Notes under the pieces: generated by a model
The model's database searches: none
What the model saw: the letters and a program-made list of their open reading frames with translations, nothing else
Told to the model about the DNA's origin: nothing
Position numbers and translations under genes: made by a program
In this document: positions 35,186 through 46,414 of the stretch, in pieces
Layout: each line of letters starts with the position of its first letter
Numbering within the stretch: position 1 is the first letter of the stretch
Origin: Platerodrilus igneus
Taxonomy: Eukaryota; Arthropoda; Insecta; Coleoptera; Lycidae
Direction of reading: 5' to 3'
Assembly: GCA_036346225.1 (NCBI GenBank)
Contig: JARFIW010000139.1
Location: 744,001 to 808,000 of the forward strand
DNA length: 64,000 nucleotides

Positions 35186-36954
35186 TGTTGATGGAAAATC
35201 GTAATGGAATAAAGCTCCAATAAATAAATTATTGAATAATCATTTATTGAACATCAACGTTTCGGATAATATGAATCCTTAATCATGAGCTAAATTGCAA
35301 TTAACAAAACAGGAAAATAACATTATATACGGTACTTACTTTCAATGTGATTAATAACACTAATTCATAAAAACATTGACTAGAATATTAAAGTGTCAGT
35401 TTGACAGATAAAACATCAAGTAGTGTTTTAAATAAGGATAGACAAATGATTGATTTGGATAGCCAAATGATTGATTTGAAAAGTCACAAAATTAAAATAT
35501 AACTACCCAATAAAAAGAGTGCAATGTATCGATCTACTAAAATTAATCTGTTGCATATGTTTCATGTTGTAGTTAAAATATCTAAAAGCAAAAGCAAACA
35601 ACTCTAAAAATTCAAAACTATTAGGAATATTGATAACTATTGTATGGTGTGAAAAGGATTGAAAGGTGTGTAGAACAAGAAAAGAATTTTTTTTTATTTA
35701 TAAAAATAGAAAAATAATAAATAAATAAATAAACTGTTAGGAATATTATTATTTATAGAAAATAAAGAGAATAAACTGCACTTAGATGCTGAGTGTCTGA
35801 TTTTCCATTAAGGCCATTAGTTTGTTGTTGGATATGTAACGCTTCAAGAAATAAACGATTTTTGTATTTAGGTTCTATTTCTAGGATTTTGTGTCGGTGT
35901 AATTCGGTATATGATTCGTATTATTTACATGCTCTGCTAAGGTGCAGGTGGTCTTTTGTAACTTGGCATCACTTTTGTGTTGGGTGATGCGATTTTAACC
36001 ATTGACTAGTGTGGCCCACATAAGTGGCACTGCAACTACTAAGTAATTTTGTATACTACATTACTCAGTGACATTTTATTGGTTGGGTCTTTAAGTTTAG
36101 TGCGGTTCACAAATTTTACTGATCCGGGTTTTAGAGCCAAAATCATATTTACTTTATGTTGAAAGGTGTGTGGAATAATAATTGATATACCTTCCTGAAT
36201 GGGTAGGTTTAGTATACCAATCAAAATGAGGAGATTGTCTGGATTGCGTATCACAAGGGTATCTAAAATGGTAAGCAACCGTCAATTTCAATTTCATATG
36301 TGAACTGTAGATCAACATCAAAACTATTAAAAATTATTAGGGTATCATCAATTTTGTCAATGGAATGGCACATATGATATCATCAACATATTTGGCGAGG
36401 AATGGAATTTTGAACGGAGTAATTCTGTAGTGTGTTCTAATAAAAATCCATCGTAATCTGAGCTAGTACAGGTGATAAAGGTGAACCCATCGGTGTACCA
36501 AATATTTGATTATAAACTTGATTTTGAAAAGTGAAGTTAGTGTTATTGAAGATTAAATGTATAGATGCTATGAATAAATCAAGAGGAACTTACAATGTGG
36601 TTGTATCAAGTCCCACTTTTCAGTGATAACTTGTATTACGAGATCTTTGGAAATGTTAGTAAAAAGTGATGTGACATCTAAAGAAATTAAAATGTAATTA
36701 TGTGGTAACTGAAAATTACGAAAAGTGTTGACAAAGGAAAAAGTATCTGGGACATTAAAACCGTATTGTAATGGAAAAGCATTAGACAATATCTGTGATA
36801 AAAATTTTGAAAATTTGTATGTTGGGGTGTTAATTGATGAAATGATAGGACGTAAAGTAAGCGAAGGTTTATGAATTTTTGGGAGTCCATAGTATCTACC
36901 TGGAACGGAATTAGTAGTTAATAACATCTTCTTTTCTATATCACTAATAATACC
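35186..36954 (-). mobile_element. Penelope-like element copy D, internally deleted
   Basis: Minus-strand copy: terminal repeat (35186-35310), 3-prime UTR, GIY-YIG, then a deletion of about 240 bp near 36101 (GTTTAGTG joined to CGGTTCAC) and the RT to the pre-RT segment, ending at TAATACCCG. The 139-codon frame at 36568-36987 covers YGLPKIHKPS to the motif A region. It abuts the GAAACGTTGATG of copy E. Confidence 0.88.
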
Positions 36955-37130
36955 CGAAACGTTGATGTTCAATAAATGATTATTCAATAATTTATTTTAT
37001 TCGGACGCCTTTATCCCATAACGATTTTCCATCAACATTACTTTATTAATTTCACGTCCGTAAATTTGATTTTTATAAAATAAAACATGGGATTTTATAA
37101 TTACATACAGAAAAATATGGTGAACAAGCA

Positions 37131-39128
37131 ATGCAATTACTCAAGAGGTGGGCCACAACAACTACAAAACTCGCCAATTTAGAAAACAGGAAGCTTTTCT
37201 TAGAACGTTGCAGAAGATATTCAATCGTTCCTTCGCACATAACATATAACACTAAATCTATTGTAAGTTTATTAGAGTGTAGAAATTTTAGAGTTAACAA
37301 CCGTGTCATGAATTTTAAAAATATTTTCGAAAAGAAATTACTAACCTTAGAAATCGAAATTACACACACCAAATTAGTTTTTAGTCATAAACAACTCACA
37401 CAAATTAAAAGTGACGCAAGTAAGATTATACCTCTTTCCTGTTTAATACAATTTCAAGTTAGACAGACCACTTTTTATAATAAACGATATAGACAAATTA
37501 AGAAAGTTAATATTAAAAAGTTTACTAACTTAGTTAACCATCAATTTTACGACAATAAAATGTTTACTGATAATAGTAAATGGTTTGTTAATGTTAGTAA
37601 TTGTGATATTCCCAAGAAGGTTAGTAATATTTTATCCTTAGGTCCTCAATTTAATATAGCATGTAACAGTAATAATCTTAACATAGGTAAATTGTTAGCG
37701 GATATTGAATTAATTTTAGATAGTAAGCATTTTCTACAGAAAAAACTAATGTCTTGAGAGCAAAAGCAACTAACATTATTACTAATTACATTTTAAAACC
37801 TACTAATTCAGCACACAATGATCATTTTCAGTCTGATTATTCTTTCACTAAAACTTTTTTGAAAAAACATCCACAAATTATAGTTACGAATGCTGACAAA
37901 GGCTCAACAACTGTTATTATGAATAAATCAGATTACATTAACAAATCTAATGAATTACTCAATGATAATAACATATACCAAAAACTACCTAGAGATCCTA
38001 CTTTTACTGTTCAAAAGAAAGTCAATGACCATATAAAGTTTTTACATAATAAGGGTATTATTAGTGATATAGAAAAGAAGATGTTATTAACTACTAATTC
38101 CGTTCCAGGTAGATACTATGGACTCCCAAAATTCATAAACCTTTGCTTACTTTACGTCCTATCATTTCATCAATTAACACCCCAACATACAAATTTTCAA
38201 AATTTTTATCACAGATATTGTCTAATGCTTTTCCATTACAATACGGTTTTAATGTCCCAGATACTTTTTCCTTTGTCAACACTTTTCGTAATTTTCAGTT
38301 ACCACATAATTACATTTTAATTTCTTTAGATGTCACATCACTTTTTACTAACATTTCCAAAGATCTCGTAATACAAGTTATCACTGAAAAGTGGGACTTG
38401 ATACAACCACATTGTAAGTTCCCTCTTGATTTATTCATAGCATCTATACATTTAATCTTCAATAACACTAACTTCACTTTTCAAAATCAAGTTTATAATC
38501 AAATATTTGGTACACCGATGGGTTCACCTTTATCACCTGTACTAGCTCAGATTACGATGGATTTTTTATTAGAACACACTACAGAATTACTCCCGTTCAA
38601 AATTCCATTCCTCGCCAAATATGTTGATGATATCATATGTGCCATTCCCATTGACAAAATTGATGATACCCTAATAATTTTTAATAGTTTTGATGTTGAT
38701 CTACAGTTCACATATGAAATTGAAATTGACGGTTGCTTACCATTTTTAGATACCCTTGTGATACGCAATCCAGACAATCTCCTCATTTTGATTGGTATAC
38801 TAAACCTACCCATTCAGGAAGGTATATCAATTATTATTCACAGCACACCTTTCAACATAAAGTAAATATGATTTTGGCTCTAAAACCCGGATCAGTAAAA
38901 TTTGTGAACCGCAATTTTAAACAAAATCTCTGTCTCCTTCAAGAAATTCTCATTAACAATGCTTATCCCACCATTTTGATCAAAAACTTCTATTTAATAC
39001 CACCTCTATTACAACACTCCCAAAACAACAAAAATAAAATATATAAATCACTTCCGTTTATTAAGAATCTAACACCCACACTCAAAAAATTCTTGCTAAC
39101 CCTTTTCTACAATATCTTTTCGATATAA
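37131..39128 (+). pseudogene. PLE reverse transcriptase (copy E, frameshifted)
   Basis: An N-terminal basic region (37131-37757) is followed by ADKGSTTVIM (about 37890), YGLPK (about 38120), SLDVTSLF (about 38325), IFGTPMGSPLSP (about 38505), KYVDDIICAI (about 38620) and GCLPFLDTLVIR (about 38730): the RT of Penelope-like elements, which copies RNA into DNA at the target. Frames change near 37745 (A run), 38131 (A run), 38785 (T run) and 39115 (T run), all at homopolymers. Few other defects, so this is the best-preserved copy. Neighbouring copy A differs in length at several of these runs. Confidence 0.92.
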
Positions 39129-39132
39129 TAAT

Positions 39133-39519
39133 TTGCTTAATTCTTTGTTTACTAAACTTAAAGACCCAACCAATAAAATGTCACTGAGTAATGTAGTATA
39201 CAAAATTACTTGTAGTTGCAGTGCCACTTATGTGGGCCACACTAGTCAATGGCTTAAAAATCGCATCACCCAACACAAAAGTGATGCCAAGTTACAAAAG
39301 ACCACCTGCACCTTAGCAGAGCATGTAAATAATACGAATCATATACCGAATTACACCGACACAAAAATCCTAGAAATGGAACCTAAATACAAAAATCGTT
39401 TATTTCTTGAAGCGTTACATATCCAACAACAAACTAATGGCCTTAATGGAAAATCAGACACTCAGCATCTAAGTGCAGTTTATTCTCTTTTATTTTCTAT
39501 AAATAATAATAATTCCTAA
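39133..39519 (+). CDS. PLE GIY-YIG endonuclease domain (copy E)
   Basis: 128 codons open to a stop at 39517-39519. VVYKITCSCSATYVGHT is the GIY-YIG core with the CxC zinc ligands characteristic of PLEs. RITQH supplies the conserved arginine/histidine. CTLAEHVNNTNH supplies further C/H ligands, and LFLEALHI contains the catalytic glutamate. The domain nicks target DNA for insertion. It is the C-terminal part of the RT protein separated by one frameshift near 39115, so the ATG at 39133 is probably not a true start. Confidence 0.88.
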   Translation: MLNSLFTKLKDPTNKMSLSNVVYKITCSCSATYVGHTSQWLKNRITQHKSDAKLQKTTCTLAEHVNNTNHIPNYTDTKILEMEPKYKNRLFLEALHIQQQTNGLNGKSDTQHLSAVYSLLFSINNNNS

Positions 39520-39969
39520 CAGTTTATTTATTTATTTATTATTTTTCTATTTTAAAAAAAAAAAAAAAATTCTTTTCTTGTTCTACACACCCTTTCAATC
39601 CTTTTCACACCATACAATAGTTATCAATATTCCTAATAATTTTGAATTTTTAGAGTTGTTTGCTTTTGCCTTTTAGATATTTTAACTACAACATGAAACA
39701 TATGCAACAGATTAATTTTTAGTAGATCGATACATTGCACTCTTTTTATTGGGTAGTTATATTTTAATTTTGTGACTTTTCAAATCAATCATTTGGCTAT
39801 CCAAATCAATCATTTGTCTATCCTTATTTAAAACACTACTTGATGTCTTATCTGTCAAACTGACACTTTAATATTCTAGTCAATGTTTGTTATGAATTAG
39901 TGTTATTAATCACATTGAAAGTAAGTACCGTATATAATGTTATTTTCCTGTTTTTGTTAATTGCAATTT

Positions 39970-40083
39970 TTAGCTCATGATTAAGGATTCATATTATCCG
40001 AAACGTTGATGTTCAATAAACGATTATTCAATAATTTATTTTATTCGGACGCCTTTATCCCATAACGATTTTCCATCAACATT

Positions 40084-40087
<4 letters not shown>
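39970..40087 (+). other. PLE terminal repeat with degenerate hammerhead-like fold
   Basis: GCTCATGATTAAGGAT, a short loop, ATCC and GAAACGTTGATG reproduce the stem II and GAAA half of PLE hammerheads, but the core reads CTCATGA instead of CTGATGA, and no convincing stem I forms. The same sequence with the same change is present in copies A, B and D. The rest of the repeat (TTATTTTATTCGGACGCC and CATCAACATTAC) recurs at 36975-37045 and, inverted, at 29510-29590, 32540-32620 and 35190-35250. Confidence 0.6.

Positions 40088-40120
<33 letters not shown>
40088..40120. repeat. (TA)n microsatellite 4, right border of the PLE cluster
   Basis: About 16 AT units between the PLE end CATTACTTTAT and TTGCTATGATTAAAC. 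Confidence 0.95.
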
Positions 40121-40122
<2 letters not shown>

Positions 40123-41951
40123 CTATGATTAAACAGGAATTATCGTGGACCGACCTTGTGTCGACCAATAACAAAATTTGATGTGATAACGCCTTCCTCG
40201 ATCTCAATGGCGTATTCAGCTTATAACTCCGCCTCTCTTTTAAATTATCAAATAATACTCCCACCAACTTTTATCATTCGTATGGCCTCGACTAGCTTTT
40301 ATCTTGAATTGTAAAATGAAGTTAATTAAAAAATTATGCTGTAAATGTTATATATTGCTTTGTCTGAGTTAGTCAGGGAAAGATAAATTAGAAAAAGAAG
40401 TAAGTCGGTAATTTCAAAATATTATGTACAGGTTTTGTAAATTATTTAAAATACACTTTTCAATCAATTAATGTTGTAAATCTTATTTATCTCAAAAATC
40501 ATATCCTTTTTAATCAATTAAAAGTCACCAAAAAACCTATTGTTTATATAAAAAGAAGCCTGGAACGTTCAAAACCCCTTAATCATATAACGCACTTTCT
40601 ACTTATACAAGTTTGTTGTTGACTCCGTCACATTAATTTATATTAAGCAAATTCAATATTCAATATTTAAATTCAAATAGAAAAATTGTCTTAATACTAA
40701 AAAATCTAACCTGGTCTGTTTTCTTTGTTATTTCCTTCTCGCTACCAAGATTATCGACGCATTCATTATCAACTAGTATTTTCCATGCATTATACCATCC
40801 ATTTGGATCAAAATTATTTTCCACCAATTCAGAATTATTATATACCCATTTAAATTTTTATCTATCCACACGCTTGAATTATTGCATTTAAATTGTTGTC
40901 ATCGCCCTCTGGATTATTAATATTCAACTTAAACTTATGCACCCCAAACTTAGACTTGGATTTTATGCTCACCGGCCTCAGACTATCATTTGAATTATTA
41001 TATTACTTTTTCTCACCAGCCTCAGACTTAGATCATTTTTCTCCCCAGACTCATAACTTTTTCAACCGCCTCCAACTTAGAGTATTTTTCTCCCCAGACT
41101 CAGAGCCCTATTTTTATTATATTTTAGTTTAAATAAATTCCCCAAAATCTACTTACGTTTAATCGGCAATAGTAATTTTCATCTTCGTCACACTATCTGT
41201 CACTTAAACAATTTTCACTTTTAAATATTATTACGCGTTACTCTCACATTCAGAGTGATGCACCTTGGCCTTTGTTGAGTTGAAAACCCATTTCGTTATC
41301 ATGTCGCTGTTAATATATGCTTGTTTTCCCACTTCGTCTGTGGGCATGGCCTACAAGCCTGTCGCTAATTTTAACCAATCAAGTCTTTGCATTTAAAGTA
41401 GTTTCTGATGTAACATTCTCGTCCTCTTAAGTAATTGTTATTTGCTTGCAGCTGCTTCGTTATCAAACATGCGGTGTTTTGAGAAATATTATCGCTTTTC
41501 CATATTATCCACAAATAACTGATGCAATTCGACTTTCAATTTTCATATAGGCTTGTTTATTGACGCAATTTTTAATCACCTTTACTTGTCAAAATTGTTA
41601 ATTATTTGTACGCACTTACACTACGCTTCTTTAAGCTTTATTTCTTATCTCCGTATTATCATAACTGATTTGAATTCTTTTGAATGCGTGTTTAATTACC
41701 TCTATTACGCTTACTTATAAATACGCGTGCTTCTACTAAAAATATCGTTATTTGCATTACCTAAATTAACTAAAACTCTATCTACAGGGTGTTAAATATT
41801 CGTTATCTACTTAATGCATGCATTACTTACTTCTATGCTAACTATGCGTCTTCTTGTCCTAAGATGTGTCTATTTGCGTCGCTTAAAACTACTTATACCC
41901 CATATACAGGATGTTGACTGCTTACTGTTTACAAACTATCCTAATTACTCC

Positions 41952-41953
<2 letters not shown>
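40121..41953 (-). mobile_element. (TA)n-flanked non-autonomous element, type 2 (copy 2)
   Basis: Inverted relative to 25182-27138 (its far end, with CAGGGTGTTAAATATT and ACAGGATGTTGACTGC, complements 25320-25440). It starts TTGCTATGATT next to (TA)n and includes CCTCGACTAGCTT (about 40285), the complement of the GAGCTAGTC-AGG block in plus-oriented relatives. Positions 40327-40420 are a 94-bp identical copy of 24965-25058. Pyrimidine-rich, with repeated CTCCCCAGACTCA units (41040-41105). No protein. Confidence 0.55.

Positions 41954-41990
<37 letters not shown>
41954..41990. repeat. (TA)n microsatellite 5
   Basis: About 18 TA units between ATTACTCCAT and AGTGTGCATTT. Confidence 0.95.
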
Positions 41991-41994
<4 letters not shown>

Positions 41995-42583
41995 TGCATT
42001 TATTTTGTGCTTTTTCGGTTACCTGATGAATAAGGTGATTCTCTCTTTTATTGCTTACATTTTCCAATTTATTTAATTCGTGCTCACTGGCACCAAAAAG
42101 GAAAACTTTTAACTGGCTCAATTTTGTTTAGATAGTACTTGCTGAAGTGAGAATTAATATAATAAGTTGGTTAACAATTTTTAATTTTAATGTGTATTAA
42201 AACACATTTTACTGTGAAAGCAAACATTTTCTATAAAAATGCAACTAATTTGAATTATAAAGCTATAAATTAATCGTATCATTTGACTTTTGTATTACAT
42301 AAATTTACTTTAAATAAATAATTTTCTGGAATAAACGAGATTAAGAAAGAAGTTTCAGAAGAATAAGTTCATTTCGTATGAACTAATTAATAAAGAAACG
42401 TTTATTCCAAGAAGCGATCAAAACATAAAAAAATTCATAAAATAAATAAGAATTATTGATTCTTTTCCGCATTAGTATGCGCCGCCACAATAACTTTGGG
42501 TGTTAAACAAAGACTCATCGCACGTCACTAAGAAGTGGAACGCGCTAACGAGGTAATAAAACGCGACAATTTAAACAATAATG

Positions 42584-42681
42584 AGAAAATTCCAGAAACT
42601 CACATCAGATAAGCGCGTGCTTTGGAATGGAATTCCATACAGAGTTCGAACATACTAGAGTATTGATAAATTGTATATAAA
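42584..42681 (+). promoter_or_regulatory. Heat-shock-element-like promoter
   Basis: GAAAATTCCAGAA at 42585-42597 is a perfect three-pentamer heat-shock element (nGAAnnTTCnnGAAn). A second cluster GAATGGAATTCC (42625-42636) with GTTCGAAC (42643-42651) lies between it and TATATAAA (42674-42681). An ATTCATT about 30 bp later is a plausible start site, upstream of the ATG at 42732. The match is by eye; activity is not shown. Confidence 0.5.
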
Positions 42682-42731
42682 CGAGAAATTTAAATAAAAA
42701 GAAGCATTCATTCATAAATTCGGTCACGAAA

Positions 42732-42938
42732 ATGTCACATTTAAAAAAAATTGTTTTATGCAATACGCATACCGTATTTAGAAATTACCATGTAACAGTG
42801 AATACAGAAGTTAGTTTTAAACGTAACCTGCGTAGATATGAAAATTGGTAAAGGCAATTATTTGATTTTGTAATATACAATGAAGAGGGGAATTGCTTCA
42901 ATATAAAAAACGACTTACATATTAATTTAAATAATTAA
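42732..42938 (+). pseudogene. Small ORF with one in-frame stop downstream of the heat-shock-like promoter
   Basis: ATG at 42732 opens 39 codons (MSHLKKIVLCNTHTVF ...) to a TAA at 42849. The same frame then continues for 29 more codons to TAA at 42936-42938 with protein-like composition (FVIYNEEGNCFNIKN). A single substitution could account for the internal stop. The product is not recognised. It could be the only coding trace of the type 3 element. Confidence 0.4.
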
Positions 42939-43681
42939 ATTGAAGATGCACTTTAAACCTGATGTTTCTAAGTGAAGATTTTATGAATGATTTTCTACAC
43001 TGGGATTTGACGTCAAATAAAGAATAGAAACCGATGATATTTAATATCGTTGATTAAAAATTGGAAAAGCTCTTCGTGGATTTTTGCAAGTATAAATTTT
43101 TAAAAACGTTGCTTGTAATTGATATTTGTGTATTTGTCATTTAAATCTAAAGTAGAATAGGTCTTAATTATATAATAATTTTTTTTTGTAAGGAATTTGT
43201 GCTCAGAGTTCAAAACACTCTGACCTTTTTAATAGATTATCTGTTAAGGATTTTTTTGGCCAAGCAAACCTTACAAACGTGGAAATATAAAACCAGGTAA
43301 AATATCCATAAGAGAAGAGATTGGGTGCTGTAAATTTAAACCTAGATAAAGTAAGGAACATTTTTATCATTAAGTAAATAAGTACTTGTTAGAAATAATT
43401 TGAAGTTTGAAAGAAATGTTGTAAATGTTCTATATGTTTCTGTACGAGAGAAAATATTTCATCCTGTATAAATGCTTTATGATATTGCTCTGTTTGATTT
43501 CATTTTGAAAACTCCGTCAATTCCATTGAGCTAGCCAGGCAAAGTAAAATTAGTAAGGAAGGTAAGTCAACAATTTTAAATTTTACAATTTGCGGTATCT
43601 GTATCACAGCACTCTTTAGCGGCGCATCAAAGCAAGGCGTTGTTACAGCTATAATATATATAATATATACAGCTATAATAT

Positions 43682-43910
43682 ATATAATATAATGTAAGTA
43701 GTGGGTTTTAGGTCTGCTGGATGATTAAAAAGACTTATATTTATTACCTAAATTTTCGAATATATTTATATATTTGATGTCACTTCATATATTTTAAACC
43801 TCAAGTTATACCTTTGAGGAAGAATATAAATATATTTGAAAATTTACGTAATAAAAAAAGAGTCCTTTTAATCATCCAGCAGACCTAAAACCCACTACTT
43901 ATATTATATA
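43682..43910. repeat. Fold-back (MITE-like) element
   Basis: Left arm about 43682-43770 (with GTAGTGGGTTTTAGGTCTGC) and right arm about 43822-43910 (with GCAGACCTAAAACCCACTAC) are inverted copies with a loop of about 50 bp. No coding capacity. Confidence 0.85.
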
Positions 43911-43940
43911 ATAGAATAAAGTCATAAAATAATTACCTGT

Positions 43941-43945
<5 letters not shown>

Positions 43946-43986
<41 letters not shown>
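43946..43986. repeat. (TA)n microsatellite 6
   Basis: About 20 TA units preceded by TGTTGTGTG and followed by CTATGATATTTACC. Confidence 0.95.
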
Positions 43987-43987
<1 letters not shown>

Positions 43988-45560
43988 TATGATATTTACC
44001 TGTTAGCCCCTTGTTATTATATTAATATTTAGCCCAACGATTGAGTCGAGCTATATTTATGTCACGTTATCTTCCTGTAGGAAAAATAAAACCCTTGTTA
44101 TTCTCTCCCCACGGTTGGGCAGATATATTTATGCTATGATTTATTCTTTTATTACTCAAGCACTTTTAGAAATGTTAATTTATAATTTTCTTTGCCTCGA
44201 CTAGCTGATTCAATTAAATAAAGCAATTCTACAATACATAGTATAATGATTAAATATTTACAACCTTTTTAAATATCTTTTCTTTTTAAATTATTTACAT
44301 CTGTCAGATTTTAGAAAATCTAGTCAGCAAAAAAATCTTTTTATTACATTTAGAGACCTATTGAAACGTTTCAAGATGTCTATTACTTTTCATAAATTTA
44401 AATCCCAATTTGTCGGCTCTTACACTTTGAATTATTATTGAGATAAAAACAGTTTTTAGAAATAAATCAAATCAAAATATCTAACCTGAAGTGGTTCAGT
44501 GGGTGCTCTACATTCCCAAGAATTGAAGTCGACATGCAACCAAAATCGTTATTGGTGCGTTTATTCCAATAAAAGGTTTTTCATTTCCGTAATAGAATAT
44601 TTACCATTTTCAGAGATTATCAAATTGCTTGAACAGGCAGCATTCTCCAGAGTCTCGTATCCAAAATTGTATTTAAGATCGTAATTAACAGGAATCGTAA
44701 CAAGATCTTTATTAGGAGCGTTATTTCGATTGTAATTTAAGATTGTAATTAAAATGGTGATTAAGATGGTGATTAATTAAAATGGTAATTAAGATGGTGA
44801 TTAAGGGCCCTGTTTTATTTATTATTAGAAATAGTATAACTTCACTAAATCTGATCTACTTACGTCTTTAGAAGTACGGCTCGCTTGTACAATTATACAC
44901 TATCTAATTTTCACTTTAATTTAATTTACTATTCACGTAAATATTTAGCACTTTTAAGTATAGTAACTGCCCAGTTTCAAAAGTATACTAACTCGATATT
45001 CAAATGTCATGATATTTATAGGATCAGCCCCTTTTGTTTGCGATTCGTTGACTTCACGTGCTGGACGAGACCAAGTGTCTTATCTCTTGTTATTTTATGA
45101 AACTTTACCAATTGTGTATTCAATTGCATGAAGCGATGCTACGAATGTTACGTAATTCATTATTATACCTCACATTTAATTCCGAAATCCCAGGAATCTT
45201 CGTTCAACAGATCACGTACTATTGTTGTTGGCCTTATTCTAATATGAATGGAATAAATTTTGTGTTTGTTTATTTCCTAATAAATTGGATTTTTGAACAA
45301 ATGTGATACTTTTAGATCACGTACGCTTTTAGAATAATGCATAATTTCTGCGTGCGTTTAAGATGATATATTAACGCATTTTTTGAATATTTATCTAGCC
45401 AATTCATGCAGGTTTTTCACTGATTCAATGCGTTTTGTTACATTTTTAAATTCCTATCTTTGCTCGTAGCTACTCTTGGATATGTGTTTTAATCGCTTGC
45501 ACTGCTATATACAGTGTGCTCTCAACTAATAATTTTTATAATGACCTATTTACTCTTCTA
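43987..45560 (-). mobile_element. (TA)n-associated element, minus orientation
   Basis: Starts CTATGATATTTACC beside (TA)n and contains GCCTCGACTAGCTGATTCAA (about 44195), the complement of the GAGCTAGTC-AGG block. It includes a CTATATACAGTGTGCTCTCAAC block near 45505 comparable with the CAGGATGTTGAC region of type 2 elements. Non-coding; the right boundary is uncertain. Confidence 0.45.
44729..44805 (+). repeat. Short tandem repeat of AAGATGGTGATT-like units
   Basis: Five to six imperfect units (AAAATGGTGATT, AAGATGGTGATT, AAAATGGTAATT) in a row. Confidence 0.8.
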
Positions 45561-45789
45561 ATATTTGTAATTATGTGCTTTTGTTACTTGGGAGTTTCTT
45601 TTGTTTATTCTACAACCCCTATGACTTAACTTACCCCTAAATTAACCCTATAATTACAGCATTAAATATGTTTTTTTTCAATTTTACTACAGGTATCTTG
45701 AAAACTGTTAAAGATAGAGATACGCTCAAATGGGAAAAGTAATGCGGTTTTATCTATTGATATTGCATGTGCTCTTTTGTTTTAGAAAA

Positions 45790-46414
45790 AATCCACGGAT
45801 ATATAGATATTTTGAAAAAACTAAATATTGCCATTTCTTTCAAATCCATGTGCAAACTTTATTATAGACATTAGAGAAATAATGTGAGTAGCTAAAAAAA
45901 TTTTAGTTTTTTTAGTTGACTATTGGCCTGTTTAATCGCTTGTGTTTTGTGGATTTTACTGATATGGTACGTGATAGATTTATTTTTGCAAACAAACTTA
46001 GCGGCTGTATTTCTTTATCATAGAAGTACTGGATAGCTATTTTTAACAACTAGTAACAGAAAAAATTAACTAATTGACAAACAACAACAATAATATACGA
46101 TTTAAAATTATACGGATCAAAAATCTCAAAAACCCTTAAGGTATAATAAATGGAAACATAACTAAAATACGAACGAACACAAAGTAGATAAATATTGTAT
46201 TTATAAACTACAAATGCTCAAAAAGTTCAAGATTTTGCGAAATACATATCCTATACCTTTCTACAATGGAATAATGTATTACTCTTTTTAACGAACGGCT
46301 GGTAATGCTTCTATGAGCATTTAGAACAGCTTCACGTAGTTGTCCTTCTGTATAATATTTCTTAATATACACTTTGTTATTCAATATTAGATTTTTATTT
46401 ATGACTAATTGCAA
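45790..46414 (-). mobile_element. Mariner-like transposase C-terminus and 3-prime remnant, copy 2
   Basis: The minus strand 46414-46208 encodes LREAVLNAHRSITSRSLKRV followed by CISQNLELFEHL, the helical C-terminal tail seen in insect mariner-type transposases, ending at a stop just after FEHL. The downstream 3-prime part (to about 45790) matches 8290-8790. The catalytic domain is missing. Confidence 0.5.

Larger units (their letters stand above)
36955..40087 (+). mobile_element. Penelope-like element copy E, near full length
   Basis: Partial 5-prime terminal repeat (36955-37072), leader, coding region 37131-39519, 3-prime UTR and 3-prime terminal repeat (39970-40087) ending CATTACTTTAT directly at a (TA)n tract. 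About 3.1 kb. Most of it is the inverse of copy A (29480-32510), making two 3-kb arms around copies B, C and D. Confidence 0.93.
41991..43640 (+). mobile_element. (TA)n-associated element, type 3 (copy 2)
   Basis: Its last 560 bp match 24600-25147 in order, ending GTATCACAGCACTCTTTAGCGGC. It contains a heat-shock-like promoter (42584-42681) and a small broken ORF (42732-42938). The left border is the (TA)n tract at 41954. Confidence 0.5.

Noticed and set aside
41814..42026. 70-codon frame with a run of IY repeats
   Set aside because: The IYIYIY stretch is a translation of the (TA)n microsatellite.
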